From Flavobacteriaceae bacterium GF1 (GTDB taxonomy: Bacteria > Bacteroidota > Bacteroidia > Flavobacteriales > Flavobacteriaceae): DNA of 64,000 nt. Shown one piece after another: positions 1-8,537 of the stretch. A program made the position numbers and the translations under genes. The notes beneath the pieces are model-generated. The model had not been told where the DNA came from, searched no databases, and worked only from the letters and a program-made list of their open reading frames with translations. Positions within the stretch are counted from its first letter, which is position 1. Every line of letters begins with the position of its first letter. The DNA is taken from assembly GCA_009797885.1 (NCBI GenBank), contig WNKP01000019.1, forward strand, positions 1-64,000, in the 5' to 3' direction.

Positions 1-881
1 TTCATTTCGCCCAATTGGAGGCCATTTTCTTCCACCTCGGTTGCTGAGGGAATGTTGATCAAATGGCCCTTTTCTCGGATATGTTGTTCCACTTCCGCTA
101 AACTGGGCAGATCATACCCTTCTTTAAGGACATAGTCCGGCCATCCCACCAAGTCTACCTTGACTTCCTTGGTATGGATGTTTCCGTTTACGGCCAGTTT
201 TGAATCTGGTGTGGTAGTGCCGATGCCGAGATTGCCGTTTGCAAGCATTGTCATTTTTTTTTCCGTGTAGCTTGTCCACACAAAAAGGGGCCTAGTTTGT
301 ATGGGGCCGTTACTTCTTCTGGCATCAAAGTTTATAAGGGCAATAGCGCCCGTATCATTCGCTTCCGAAGTAACTCCCGACATTTGCATGGAATATCTAT
401 TATCACTAACATGATAACCCCTTATGAGGGGTATAAACTGGTTCGGAGAGCCGGTGGCATTAACAATTTGCAGGTAATCATCGGGAGCATCTTTTACGCG
501 AAACCTCAAAAAAGATTCCGTTGGTTGATGTTCATTGATTACGTCAATATGGTGTCCGGGAGAAATGGTTCCAATACCCAATCTTCCGGCAACCAGCAAG
601 TCCGATGCTGCCGTTGGCCCCCAACCGACCAATACTTTGTGTCCGGTACTGTAATTTAGATACAGGCTGCCAATATTACTGTCGTTATGGTTCTTGCCAT
701 CAATATGGCGTACTCGTAAACGGTAATTGCCGTCTTCTCCAATATTGACATTACCCTTAACCGTTAGCTTGGAACTTGGCGTAGTGGTTCCAATACCCAC
801 ATTGCCATTGGGGTCTTCATATAGTTGCCCATTTCCAAAAAAGACGGCAAGTAAAATAATCGGTGTCAGTAATTTTTTCAT
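1..881 (-). CDS. tandem fibre-like secreted protein, copy A (3' end off window)
   Basis: This is the last visible member of the tandem array. It reads open from an ATG at 881 to the window edge, about 293 codons, so the C-terminal coiled coil is missing here. It starts with a signal peptide (MKKLLTPIILLAVFF). It carries three 'GIGT..P' repeats, near the N-terminus, in the middle and just before the conserved block. The block is the 'GWPDYVLKEGYDLP' subtype, shared only with copy E, ending at LQLGEM where the window stops. Its start directly abuts the stop of copy B at 882, so translational coupling is likely. The family is common in Bacteroidota and is often labelled hypothetical or, because of the coiled coil, 'bZIP'. 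The function is unknown; an extracellular fibre is inferred. Confidence 0.85.
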   Translation of the reverse strand, partial: MKKLLTPIILLAVFFGNGQLYEDPNGNVGIGTTTPSSKLTVKGNVNIGEDGNYRLRVRHIDGKNHNDSNIGSLYLNYSTGHKVLVGWGPTAASDLLVAGRLGIGTISPGHHIDVINEHQPTESFLRFRVKDAPDDYLQIVNATGSPNQFIPLIRGYHVSDNRYSMQMSGVTSEANDTGAIALINFDARRSNGPIQTRPLFVWTSYTEKKMTMLANGNLGIGTTTPDSKLAVNGNIHTKEVKVDLVGWPDYVLKEGYDLPSLAEVEQHIREKGHLINIPSATEVEENGLQLGEM

Positions 882-1652
882 TTACCTTGTATTTAAGAGT
901 TTCTCGATTTTTTTGAGACGTTTTTCCTGCTCCAAATGTTTTTCCTCCAATCCCATGATCTTTTTGTCTTTCTTGTCAAGTTCCTCTTCTTGTTGCAATA
1001 CATAAAGTGTCAACTCCTCGATTTTCTCCAACAGTTTCATGTTCATCCCTCCAAGCTCAATTCCATTTTCTTCCATCTCCTGGGCAGAAGGGATATTGGG
1101 CAAATGCCCGTGTTCTTTTATATAGTCCTGGACTTCTTGCAGGGATTTGAGGTCATAGCCTTCTTTAAACACATAATCCGGAGCAGGTACATTGAGATCT
1201 ACTTTGACCTCCTCGGCATGGATGTCGCCTTTTACGGTGAGTTTTGCATCCGGTGTGGTGGTGCCTATACCAAGATTTCCATTTTGTAGGATTCTCATTT
1301 TTTCAGTCGGTATGGCACTATCATAAGAGCCTTTAGTCTTAAAAACTAAATCTGCTCTTCCATAGCTTCCAACATTGTCTATACCAATCTCTGCATTTAA
1401 TCTAGTTCCACTGCTCGTTGAACTATTAAATCCATCCCTTCCAGACCACTTAATACTTGATTGCCAACCTCCGCCATTACTGCCGTCTCCGAAAAGAATC
1501 AGGTTTCCTCGTCCATCCCCTTGAGAGCCACTGGAATAGGCATTGTAATTAACATATACGTCATTTTCTACACTTACATTGGTATGGGTTTGGGAAATCA
1601 CATACAATGGTGCAAACAGAATACAAATAGGACAAAAAAGATTTCTTCTCAT
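882..1652 (-). CDS. tandem fibre-like secreted protein, copy B
   Basis: A 256-residue secreted protein with a signal peptide at residues 1-20. Its N-terminal part (about 20-130) is rich in Gly, Asn and Ser and matches none of its neighbours. It is followed by one 'LGIGTTTPDAKL' repeat, a conserved block of the 'NVPAPDYVFKEGYDLKS' subtype (HGHLPNIPSAQEME), and a C-terminal charged coiled coil (LQQEEELDKKDKK, ending LLNTR). The start overlaps the stop of copy C by 4 nt (ATGA). Function unknown; the layout of a variable head, conserved neck and coiled coil suggests a trimeric surface fibre. Confidence 0.85.
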   Translation of the reverse strand: MRRNLFCPICILFAPLYVISQTHTNVSVENDVYVNYNAYSSGSQGDGRGNLILFGDGSNGGGWQSSIKWSGRDGFNSSTSSGTRLNAEIGIDNVGSYGRADLVFKTKGSYDSAIPTEKMRILQNGNLGIGTTTPDAKLTVKGDIHAEEVKVDLNVPAPDYVFKEGYDLKSLQEVQDYIKEHGHLPNIPSAQEMEENGIELGGMNMKLLEKIEELTLYVLQQEEELDKKDKKIMGLEEKHLEQEKRLKKIEKLLNTR

Positions 1653-2437
1653 TTCTTATCTTTTTTCAGAAGGTTTATTTCTTTTTTTAGGTCAATAACA
1701 TAAAGCGTCAACTCCTCGATTTTCTCCAACAGTTTCATGTTCATCCGTCCAAGCTCAATCCCGTCTTCCTCCATCTCTTGGGCAGAAGGGATATTGGGCA
1801 AATGCCCGTGTTCTTTTATATAGTCCTGGATTTCTTGTAGGGATTTGAGGTCATAGCCTTCTTTAAAGACATAGTCGGGAGCAGGTACATTGAGATCTAC
1901 TTTGACTTCCTCGGCATGGATGTTCCCCTTTACGGTAAGTTTGGCATCTGGGCTGGTGGTTCCAATCCCCATTTTGCCATCTTTATGAAAAGTAACTATG
2001 GAACTATTATCGGAATGGCCTATGAAAAGTCGATCGGAATTGGTCTGTAAGTCGAAGCGCCAAAGTTTGCCCCCTCTTTCAAGACCTATGGCCGCACCCC
2101 CCAAAGGGTCTTTAATATGTAATTTATATAGTGGACTGCCCATACCCAACATGGTATTGCCATTTCTCACTATGAAATTTCCACCGGATTTGAATTGATA
2201 GTTTACTTCCCCATCTTGTTTTATCTTGAGTCCGTCACTTTCCAATTGAAAATGGTATACCTGGTCCGGATTGTAATGGGTATCCCTTAAGGTTAGGAGG
2301 CTGGGGCGCCATAGCGAGGTTTCAATTGTTAAATTGGCATCTTGGATTTTAGCATCCCCTGAAGGGGGGAAATCATTCTGTGCGTGCATACCCAGTAAAC
2401 ATCCCAGGGATAAGATTGTCATTCCTATTGTTTTCAT
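1649..2437 (-). CDS. tandem fibre-like secreted protein, copy C
   Basis: A 262-residue protein with a signal peptide ending around MHAQ at residue 20 and a unique N-terminal domain of about 140 residues. One 'MGIGTTSPDAKLTVKG' repeat leads into the conserved block, subtype 'NVPAPDYVFKEGYDLKS' as in B and D. The C-terminal coil is short (LKKEINLLKKDKK). It overlaps copy D by 4 nt upstream and copy B by 4 nt downstream. No catalytic motif, lipobox or type IX sorting domain is visible. Function unknown. Confidence 0.85.
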   Translation of the reverse strand: MKTIGMTILSLGCLLGMHAQNDFPPSGDAKIQDANLTIETSLWRPSLLTLRDTHYNPDQVYHFQLESDGLKIKQDGEVNYQFKSGGNFIVRNGNTMLGMGSPLYKLHIKDPLGGAAIGLERGGKLWRFDLQTNSDRLFIGHSDNSSIVTFHKDGKMGIGTTSPDAKLTVKGNIHAEEVKVDLNVPAPDYVFKEGYDLKSLQEIQDYIKEHGHLPNIPSAQEMEEDGIELGRMNMKLLEKIEELTLYVIDLKKEINLLKKDKK

Positions 2438-3294
2438 TGCATTTGTTTTTTTAACTGCTGGATTTCCTTTTCCTGTTTTCTGGTCTGTTGCAATACCATT
2501 TCCAGTATTGTCTGCTGTTGTAGGGTATAGAGTGTTAGCTCCTCAATCTTCTCCAACAGTTTCATGTTCATCCCTCCAAGCTCAATCCCGTCTTCCTCCA
2601 TTTCCTGGGCCGAAGGAATATTGGGCAAGTGCCCATGTTTTTGGATATAGCTTCGGACTTCTTCCAAAGACTTTAAATCATAACCCTCTTTAAACACATA
2701 ATCGGGAGCAGGTACATTGAGATCTACTTTAACCTCTTCGGCATGGATATCGCCTTTTACGGCCAGTTTGGCATCTGGAGTGGTGGTGCCGACACCTACG
2801 TTTCCGGAGACAACCGCGGTGTTCCCCATTTTGGGAACATCTTGATATATGCCGGGATCATTTACACGGACAATAGTGCTGGGAATATCAACAATTAAGA
2901 TGGCTTCCTTTGTGACAGAAAGCTCAATGGAGATATGACCATAGTAGCCCTGGGATCTTCCAAAAAGTTCATAGGTGGTATCGTTTATTTTTCTAAATGT
3001 GAGGTAATCCCCAATTTCAGTTCCTGAGATAGTATAGTTCCATTTGCCCGGATTGGCACTTCCCTCCCTCATAATTAATGTAGCATTTGCGGAGTATCCT
3101 TTTTCATTGGTCCTTACATAATTTATATGGGCATCGACAATAACCGAATTGTGACTTCCATTACCGGCCAAGTCAAAATGTGCCAACTTGCACCATCCTG
3201 ATGTGGCCCCATAACTAAACTTCCCTTGATAAGAATCCTGGGCCAACAGCGCGCCATGTAAAACCATAAATACTAACAGAAATCTATTTTTCAT
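2434..3294 (-). CDS. tandem fibre-like secreted protein, copy D
   Basis: A 286-residue protein with a signal peptide (MKNRFLLVFMVLHGALLAQ). The N-terminal 150 residues look like a beta-rich domain (many alternating hydrophobic, Thr and Ile residues) unlike those of its neighbours. Next come one 'VGVGTTTPDAKLAVKG' repeat, the 'NVPAPDYVFKEGYDLKSLEEV' block and a Gln/Lys-rich coiled coil. The gene overlaps copy E by 11 nt and copy C by 4 nt. Function unknown. Confidence 0.85.
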   Translation of the reverse strand: MKNRFLLVFMVLHGALLAQDSYQGKFSYGATSGWCKLAHFDLAGNGSHNSVIVDAHINYVRTNEKGYSANATLIMREGSANPGKWNYTISGTEIGDYLTFRKINDTTYELFGRSQGYYGHISIELSVTKEAILIVDIPSTIVRVNDPGIYQDVPKMGNTAVVSGNVGVGTTTPDAKLAVKGDIHAEEVKVDLNVPAPDYVFKEGYDLKSLEEVRSYIQKHGHLPNIPSAQEMEEDGIELGGMNMKLLEKIEELTLYTLQQQTILEMVLQQTRKQEKEIQQLKKQMQ

Positions 3295-4153
3295 TGTCCT
3301 TTTTTTCCAGTTCTTTAATTCTTTTCTCTTGTTGTAGAGTGTAAAGGGTCAACTCTTCAATCTTTTCCAACAACAGCTTGTTCATCTCCCCTAAATGGAC
3401 ACCATTTTCTTTAACCTTGGCTGCAGAGGGAATATTGATCAAATGGCCCTTTTCTCGGATATGTTGTTCCACTTCCTCTAAACCGGGCAGGTTATACCCT
3501 TCTTTAAGGACATAGTCCGGCCATCCCACCAAGTCCACCTTCACCTCTTGGGCATGGATATTTCCATTTACGGCCAATTTGTATGCCCCTGGATTTGCGG
3601 TGCCTATTCCTACATTTCCATTTGGTAAAAGTGACGGGAAATGATTGATCTGAGCAGCATCGAAATCGTAGTAAAAAGGTTGGGTGGAGAATGCCAAAAT
3701 ATCCGTTGGGGGTGTTGTTTGGCTGGTCAGTGGGGTAGTCCAATTGCCGTGACCCAACCCATCTATCATCCTATATTTTATGGTTCCCCATTTGGCCGTG
3801 GCGCGAATCCATACCTGGCTGTTCTTCACCAATACTTCCAGCATTCCAGGTTTACCACTCAAATAGTTCATGGAAACACCATCCAACCTATTGGAGGGAG
3901 TGGCTGAATGTCTGGATACAAAAATGGAGTTTCTGGAATGGTACATGTAGTTGTCATCTGCCAGAACCAAAACCTCGAATTCCGCGCTGATGTCCCCATT
4001 GAAGCCATTCATATCCATAAGGAGAAAATAATTATACGGATACGGGCTGGGATTGGAATATGTGGCCCCTAAAGAGACCCATGCTTGGCCGTTGGTTTGA
4101 ATTGCACAAAAAAATGCAATTACAAATCCAATCAAAAGCACCTTTTTTTTCAT
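3284..4153 (-). CDS. tandem fibre-like secreted protein, copy E (divergent neck subtype)
   Basis: A 289-residue protein with a signal peptide ending near TNGQ at residue 23. It has a unique N-terminal domain of about 150 residues and one 'VGIGTANPGAYKLAVNG' repeat. The conserved block is 'GWPDYVLKEGYNLPGLEEVEQHIREKGHLINIPSA', which it shares with copy A rather than with its immediate neighbours D and F. The C-terminal coil is LQQEKRIKELEKKDNEK. The start overlaps copy F by 4 nt. Its position between two blocks of the other subtype points to duplication of a mixed unit or to exchange of C-terminal cassettes. Confidence 0.85.
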   Translation of the reverse strand: MKKKVLLIGFVIAFFCAIQTNGQAWVSLGATYSNPSPYPYNYFLLMDMNGFNGDISAEFEVLVLADDNYMYHSRNSIFVSRHSATPSNRLDGVSMNYLSGKPGMLEVLVKNSQVWIRATAKWGTIKYRMIDGLGHGNWTTPLTSQTTPPTDILAFSTQPFYYDFDAAQINHFPSLLPNGNVGIGTANPGAYKLAVNGNIHAQEVKVDLVGWPDYVLKEGYNLPGLEEVEQHIREKGHLINIPSAAKVKENGVHLGEMNKLLLEKIEELTLYTLQQEKRIKELEKKDNEK

Positions 4154-4815
4154 TGTTTACTTTTTTTGAGTTCTTCTATCTCTTCTTGTTGCTGTTCATT
4201 TTGCTTTTTCAATTCAATGACATAAAGCGTCAACTCCTCGATCTTCTCCAACAGTTTCATGTTCAGCGCTCCAAGCTCAATTCCATTTTCTTCCAACTCC
4301 TTTGCAGAGGGCACATTGGGCAAGTGCCCATGTTTTTTTATGTAGTCCTGGACTTCTTGCAGGGACCTTAGATCATAGTCCTCCTTAAAAACATAATCCG
4401 GGGCAACCGCCCCATTAAGGTCCACCTTGACTTCCTGGGCATGGATATCCCCCTTTACGGCAAGTTTGGCGTCCGGGTTGGTGGTGCCTATTCCAACCCG
4501 GCCATTGCCATGAATCGACATTAACTCTTTATCTTGACTTGTTCCATTCCAATAATCAAAATAAAAACCTAACCTATCATTGGTGTCATCGCCAAAAGCA
4601 ATGATTGATCTTGAGCTATCATTTTCGACACCTAAATACATGCGATCGTTTCCATCGGAAATCCTTACACGTCCATCTCTGATTTCAAGCTTATCTATTG
4701 GGGATAATGTTCCTATACCAACATTGCCATCATCGGGGAAAATGTTGGTGAACTGGGCATTTGAGGGTAAAAAGGACAGGAAAGAAATTAACAAGGTAAA
4801 TTTTAATCCGTTCAT
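4150..4815 (-). CDS. tandem fibre-like secreted protein, copy F (shortest)
   Basis: At 221 residues this is the shortest member. It has a signal peptide (ending SNAQ) and two 'VGIGT..P' repeats, one directly after the signal peptide and one before the conserved block. Only about 60 residues of variable sequence lie between them. The block is of subtype 'NGAVAPDYVFKEDYDLRS', shared with G, H and I. The coil is rich in Gln, Glu and Lys. It starts 5 nt after the stop of copy G. It may represent the minimal working unit of the family. Function unknown. Confidence 0.85.
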   Translation of the reverse strand: MNGLKFTLLISFLSFLPSNAQFTNIFPDDGNVGIGTLSPIDKLEIRDGRVRISDGNDRMYLGVENDSSRSIIAFGDDTNDRLGFYFDYWNGTSQDKELMSIHGNGRVGIGTTNPDAKLAVKGDIHAQEVKVDLNGAVAPDYVFKEDYDLRSLQEVQDYIKKHGHLPNVPSAKELEENGIELGALNMKLLEKIEELTLYVIELKKQNEQQQEEIEELKKSKQ

Positions 4816-4820
4816 TTATT

Positions 4821-5894
4821 TTAATTTAGGAGTTCTTCAATTTTGGAGAGGCGGTCCTCCAACACAATAATTTTTTTGTTTTCTTTTTCAAGCTTTGCCA
4901 TTTTGGAATTTTGAGTTTTTAGCTCTTGAATTTCTTCTTCTTGCTTCAAAGTGTAAAGCGTCAACTCCTCAATCTTCTCCAATAGCCTTAGGTTCATTTG
5001 GCCCAAATCAATGCCGTTGGCCTCCATTTCCTGGGCCGAAGGGATATTGGGCAAATGCCCATGTTCTTTTATGTAGTCCTGGACTTCTTGCAGGGACCTT
5101 AGATTATAGTCCTCCTTAAAGACATAATCCGGGGCAACGGCCCCATTAAGGTCTACCTTAACTTCCTGGGCATGGATATTGCCCTTTACGGTTAGTTTGG
5201 CGTCCGGGTTGGTGGTGCCTATTCCAACCCGGCCACCTCCATGTGTCATATATACATCGGAAGTACTGTTATGACCAATCGACACATGATCATTGCTATA
5301 TCTGTTTAAGTGCAGCCAATGTGCATCGCCTTCGGTTTCTATGCCATGATAACCATTGATTTTTATTGAGGATCCATTTCCTGCATCATATAATGAATTC
5401 CCAACCAAATGAAAGGTTTCCGAGGGTTGGGTGGTACCAATCCCTACATTGCCTCCATTTAAATAGGAAGATCCATTGGTATGGATTAGGAATTTTTGCT
5501 CAATCGCATCGTTTCTTCCCGTGATATAGCCATTCCCTTGACCATTCATGGCTACCCGGTAACTTCCGTTCCTACTTACCGCTATGTAATTGGTCGCGTT
5601 AAAGTAACCCGCTATTTGAAAGTTTCCCTGTGTATTTAAGCCTGCAATCGGCACCAAACCATCAATTCCCCAGGTCCATCCCCTACTGGTATCCGAATTC
5701 ATGTTCATTTTAATACTGTAATCGGTAACAGGGCCGTATTGGTATTCGGAAGTATTGCCCATGTGTATCTTATAATTGTCACTGTTCCAAAAGCGCAAAC
5801 CATATCCATTGCCCGCCGTTACGGGATAATATTGTTGTTGGGCATACAGGCCTGTCCAAAGGACAAGGGCCAAAACCATTGCGATTCTTTTCAT
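4821..5894 (-). CDS. tandem fibre-like secreted protein, copy G (longest)
   Basis: A 357-residue protein, the longest complete member. It has a signal peptide (MKRIAMVLALVLWTGLYAQ) and a variable region of about 230 residues containing an internal 'VGIGTTQPSETFHL' repeat. A second 'VGIGTTNPDAKLTVKG' repeat precedes the 'NGAVAPDYVFKEDYNLRS' block, and the C-terminal coiled coil is long (KLEKENKKIIVLEDRLSKIE). The DNA of the conserved block is almost the same as in F, H and I. The gene overlaps copy H by 4 nt. Function unknown. Confidence 0.85.
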   Translation of the reverse strand: MKRIAMVLALVLWTGLYAQQQYYPVTAGNGYGLRFWNSDNYKIHMGNTSEYQYGPVTDYSIKMNMNSDTSRGWTWGIDGLVPIAGLNTQGNFQIAGYFNATNYIAVSRNGSYRVAMNGQGNGYITGRNDAIEQKFLIHTNGSSYLNGGNVGIGTTQPSETFHLVGNSLYDAGNGSSIKINGYHGIETEGDAHWLHLNRYSNDHVSIGHNSTSDVYMTHGGGRVGIGTTNPDAKLTVKGNIHAQEVKVDLNGAVAPDYVFKEDYNLRSLQEVQDYIKEHGHLPNIPSAQEMEANGIDLGQMNLRLLEKIEELTLYTLKQEEEIQELKTQNSKMAKLEKENKKIIVLEDRLSKIEELLN

Positions 5895-6823
5895 TTTGAT
5901 GTATTGATTTTTTGTTCCATTTTATTTAGGCGCTCTTCAATTGCCTGTATCTTTTTGTTCTTTTGTTCCAACGCAATGATATATAGCGTCAACTCCTCAA
6001 TCTTCTCCAATAGTTTTAGGTTCATTTGGCCCAAATCGATGCCATTGGCCTCCATTTCCTGGGCCGAAGGGATATTGGGCAAGTGCCCATGTTTTTTTAT
6101 GTAGTCCTGGACTTCTTGCAGGGACCTTAGATCATAGTCCTCCTTAAAAACATAATCCGGGGCAACCGCCCCATTAAGGTCCACTTTAACTTCCTGGGCA
6201 TGGATATCCCCCTTTACGGCAAGTTTGGCGTCCGGGTTGGTAGTACCGATGCCGACACGACCGCCACCATCTGATCGTATCACCATCCAATCTTTAAAAG
6301 CATTGTCTGTGGGAGTGTATCCACGGAACACAAAACCCCCATCGGTTCCTCCGTTGGTCAAATTGCCATCCCTCATTTCGAAAACGATGCCATCCCTCCA
6401 TTCTCCGAAGTAATTCACATCCCCAAAAACCCTGAACCCCTCACCGGCATCCATATAAAAATCACCCCTTAAATCCAGTTTGGCAGTGGGTGCCGGGGTT
6501 CCAATCCCAATATTACCGTTGGTCGTTATTTTAAAAAATGAGTTTGCAAAATCGTTTTTTCCAAAATCGAAACCTCCAGCATCGCTGACCCGAAGGCCAT
6601 AGGTGTTGGCCTCAGTATTGTTACCACCATGTTTGAGATGGAGGTAATCACCAACATCTGATGACCAACCTGTTCGAATGAGCGGTCTGTTGTGTTCCCC
6701 GTCACTTAGTGTAAACACGAAATCCGTGGCTATGCTTTGTATCCTTCCCGAAGGTGATGGTGTTACCTGACCAAGGCCACCTGCTGAAACCAGCACTAGC
6801 AAACAAATGGATAGGTTTCTCAT
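5891..6823 (-). CDS. tandem fibre-like secreted protein, copy H
   Basis: A 310-residue protein. I chose the ATG at 6823 because it gives a clean signal peptide (MRNLSICLLVLVSAGG) and leaves 1 nt after the stop of copy I; a start at 6856 would add 11 charged residues and overlap copy I. It has two 'GIGT' repeats, one of them variant (IGIGTPAPTAKLDLRG). The 'NGAVAPDYVFKEDYDLRS' block and a coil (EQKNKKIQAIEERLNKME) follow. Function unknown. Confidence 0.83.
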   Translation of the reverse strand: MRNLSICLLVLVSAGGLGQVTPSPSGRIQSIATDFVFTLSDGEHNRPLIRTGWSSDVGDYLHLKHGGNNTEANTYGLRVSDAGGFDFGKNDFANSFFKITTNGNIGIGTPAPTAKLDLRGDFYMDAGEGFRVFGDVNYFGEWRDGIVFEMRDGNLTNGGTDGGFVFRGYTPTDNAFKDWMVIRSDGGGRVGIGTTNPDAKLAVKGDIHAQEVKVDLNGAVAPDYVFKEDYDLRSLQEVQDYIKKHGHLPNIPSAQEMEANGIDLGQMNLKLLEKIEELTLYIIALEQKNKKIQAIEERLNKMEQKINTSK

Positions 6824-6824
6824 A

Positions 6825-7643
6825 TCAGTTTTTTTGTTGTTTTTTAATCGCATCAATACGCTTTTCCAGTTCTTGGAGCTTTTCGGTGATGTTTTCCAAC
6901 TGCTCGTTTTTTTGTTTTAGCTGTTCTTCTTGTGCAAGGGTGTATAAAGTCAACTCCTCAATCTTCTCCAACAGTTTTAGGTTCATTTGGCCCAAGTCAA
7001 TACCATTGGCCTCCATTTCCTGGGCCGAAGGGATATTGGGCAAGTGCCCATGTTCTTTTATGTAGTCCTGAACTTCTTGCAGGGACCTTAGATCATAGTC
7101 CTCCTTAAAAACATAATCCGGGGCAACCGCCCCATTAAGGTCCACCTTAATTTCTTGGGCATGGATATTGCCCTTTACGGCCAGTTTGGCATCTGGGTTT
7201 GAAGTTCCTATGCCCAAATTCCCCGAACTGGTCAATCGCATATACTCGGTCAATAGGTGCTGCCCATCAGAATCGTGGTTATTGTGGTTTCTGTATAACC
7301 ACCGGAAGCCATAGTTTGACCCTTCGAATACGCCTTTGCTGGTATAACGATTTGTTCCGTAGAAGTAATCCCTTGCATCTTCGTTGTCCCTATAGGCATT
7401 GAACCCAATATAGCCTGCCCATTTATAGGAATTACCGCCCCAATTGTGTTCGTTGGTCCAATCCAAGTGGAGTACACCCCATTTTCCCGTGGCTATTCTT
7501 CCCTCAACCTGTAATTTCGATGAAGGGGTTGTCGTCCCAATGCCTACATTGCCAGTTGTAGGAAAAGTGTTGGTCTGGCCAAAGGATACTAATGGGAGAT
7601 TGAACCAGAGGAGTACGGAAAGGTATTTTAATAGGTTGGCCAT
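6825..7643 (-). CDS. tandem fibre-like secreted protein, copy I (first gene of the array)
   Basis: A 272-residue protein and the 5'-most gene of the array, so the operon promoter should lie in 7644-8114. It has a signal peptide ending near SFGQ at residue 23, a 'VGIGTTTPSSKLQVEG' repeat and a variable region rich in Asn, Tyr and His. A second 'LGIGTSNPDAKL' repeat, the 'NGAVAPDYVFKEDYDLRS' block and a long coiled coil follow. It is transcribed away from the secretion-like operon starting at 8115. Function unknown. Confidence 0.85.
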   Translation of the reverse strand: MANLLKYLSVLLWFNLPLVSFGQTNTFPTTGNVGIGTTTPSSKLQVEGRIATGKWGVLHLDWTNEHNWGGNSYKWAGYIGFNAYRDNEDARDYFYGTNRYTSKGVFEGSNYGFRWLYRNHNNHDSDGQHLLTEYMRLTSSGNLGIGTSNPDAKLAVKGNIHAQEIKVDLNGAVAPDYVFKEDYDLRSLQEVQDYIKEHGHLPNIPSAQEMEANGIDLGQMNLKLLEKIEELTLYTLAQEEQLKQKNEQLENITEKLQELEKRIDAIKKQQKN

Positions 7644-8114
7644 GGCAAGCGGTTATGATGTACATTACGTTCGTTTGGAACACTATTGTAAAAACCATTA
7701 CCACGTATTTTTTCCTACGCCCAAAACAACATCACTTACTCCGGGCCATCATAAAATTCCGGAAGTCATATGCCCTGTTCCACCCCTTTTCCCTGGCTTC
7801 ATTGGAATGGAAAATTATGGGAAAAGACATATGCTTACTTTAAAAACTGATAAAAATTAATGATCTTGGTTGTTACTCAGCAGAAAAATTAGTGTATAAA
7901 AAAACTACTTTTTAACGTAATTTTTCTTACATCAAATGTGCGTATCAAATTAAAATTATAACATGATAATTATCATATGGATGGTTTTTTTTTCTGTATA
8001 TTATTACAGAATAGTTATATTAAGACCTTTATAGTTTTTATGGCATATATCGCTATGGAATTTGTTAAACCCACACAATCTTGCAGAATCAATAACCATT
8101 TAATTGAGTAAAGT
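7644..8114. promoter_or_regulatory. divergent intergenic region between fibre array and secretion operon
   Basis: This AT-rich stretch of 471 bp separates the array (minus) from the secretion-like operon (plus) and must hold both promoters. The half next to the array (7644-7850) is less AT-rich. The only strong signal is a perfect 14-bp palindrome, ATGATAATTATCAT at 7963-7976, placed about midway. No convincing gene or structural RNA was seen, and I could not assign -33/-7 boxes with confidence. Confidence 0.5.
7963..7976. promoter_or_regulatory. 14-bp perfect palindrome, candidate operator
   Basis: ATGATAATTATCAT reads the same on both strands and lies between the divergent fibre array and secretion operon, about 140 bp upstream of the pseudopilin start. 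It could be the binding site of a dimeric regulator serving either side. In such AT-rich sequence a chance origin cannot be excluded. Confidence 0.35.
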
Positions 8115-8537
8115 ATGTCATCCTTTGTCCGTCATTTTTTTAAAAAGAAGGTCCTGGCCATCAACCTTCAAGAGACCCTTATTGTATTAGCTATCATAGG
8201 CATCCTATTATTATTGGCATTACCTAACCTTATGCCCTTGATATCCAAAGCCAAAAGCGTGGAGGCCCAGGTACAGCTCAAAGCTATTTACAACGCCCAG
8301 ACCACTCACCGCTATATGAACAGCAAGTACACTGCGGATATCGCTGAACTGGATTTTGAACCTCCGAGGACCGTAAAGGAAAATGGAACGGCCAATTATG
8401 TGTACTCCTTGGTCAATGCGGACAACGCAAGCTTTACGGCCCGGGCCGAGGCGATTACCGATTTTGATGGGGACGGTGTATTCAATGTTTGGGAAATAGA
8501 CGAAAATGGCAATCCCAAACAAATTGTAAAGGATTGA
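8115..8537 (+). CDS. GspG-like type II secretion pseudopilin
   Basis: A 140-residue class III prepilin. The leader is short and basic, followed by the hydrophobic N-terminal helix with Glu20 at mature position 5 (INLQETLIVLAIIGIL). The residue before the predicted cleavage site is Ala15, not the usual Gly. Near the C-terminus D116-x-D-G-D-G-x-x-x-x-W-E resembles the calcium site of GspG. It is the first gene of the operon, and its stop overlaps the prepilin peptidase start (TGATG). Major pseudopilins assemble a short periplasmic pseudopilus that works with the secretin. GspG is the best fit; a minor type IV pilin is possible. Confidence 0.8.
   Translation: MSSFVRHFFKKKVLAINLQETLIVLAIIGILLLLALPNLMPLISKAKSVEAQVQLKAIYNAQTTHRYMNSKYTADIAELDFEPPRTVKENGTANYVYSLVNADNASFTARAEAITDFDGDGVFNVWEIDENGNPKQIVKD

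Noticed and set aside
1-7643. Prophage tail-fibre region
   Set aside because: The 'VGIGT..P' repeats recall phage fibres, but every gene has a signal peptide, and there are no capsid, terminase, tape-measure, integrase or lysis genes nearby. The S74 chaperone motif SD..LK is also not seen.
882-7643. bZIP-type transcription factors
   Set aside because: The C-terminal coiled coil might suggest it, but signal peptides and the lack of a basic DNA-binding region point to secreted proteins.
7444-7860. A plus-strand gene opposite the first array gene
   Set aside because: It mostly overlaps the well-supported copy I, has no recognisable domain or signal and its composition looks like an antisense shadow.
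7861-8114. Structured RNA or riboswitch upstream of the pseudopilin gene
   Set aside because: The region is AT-rich with only one short palindrome and no conserved aptamer that I can recognise.
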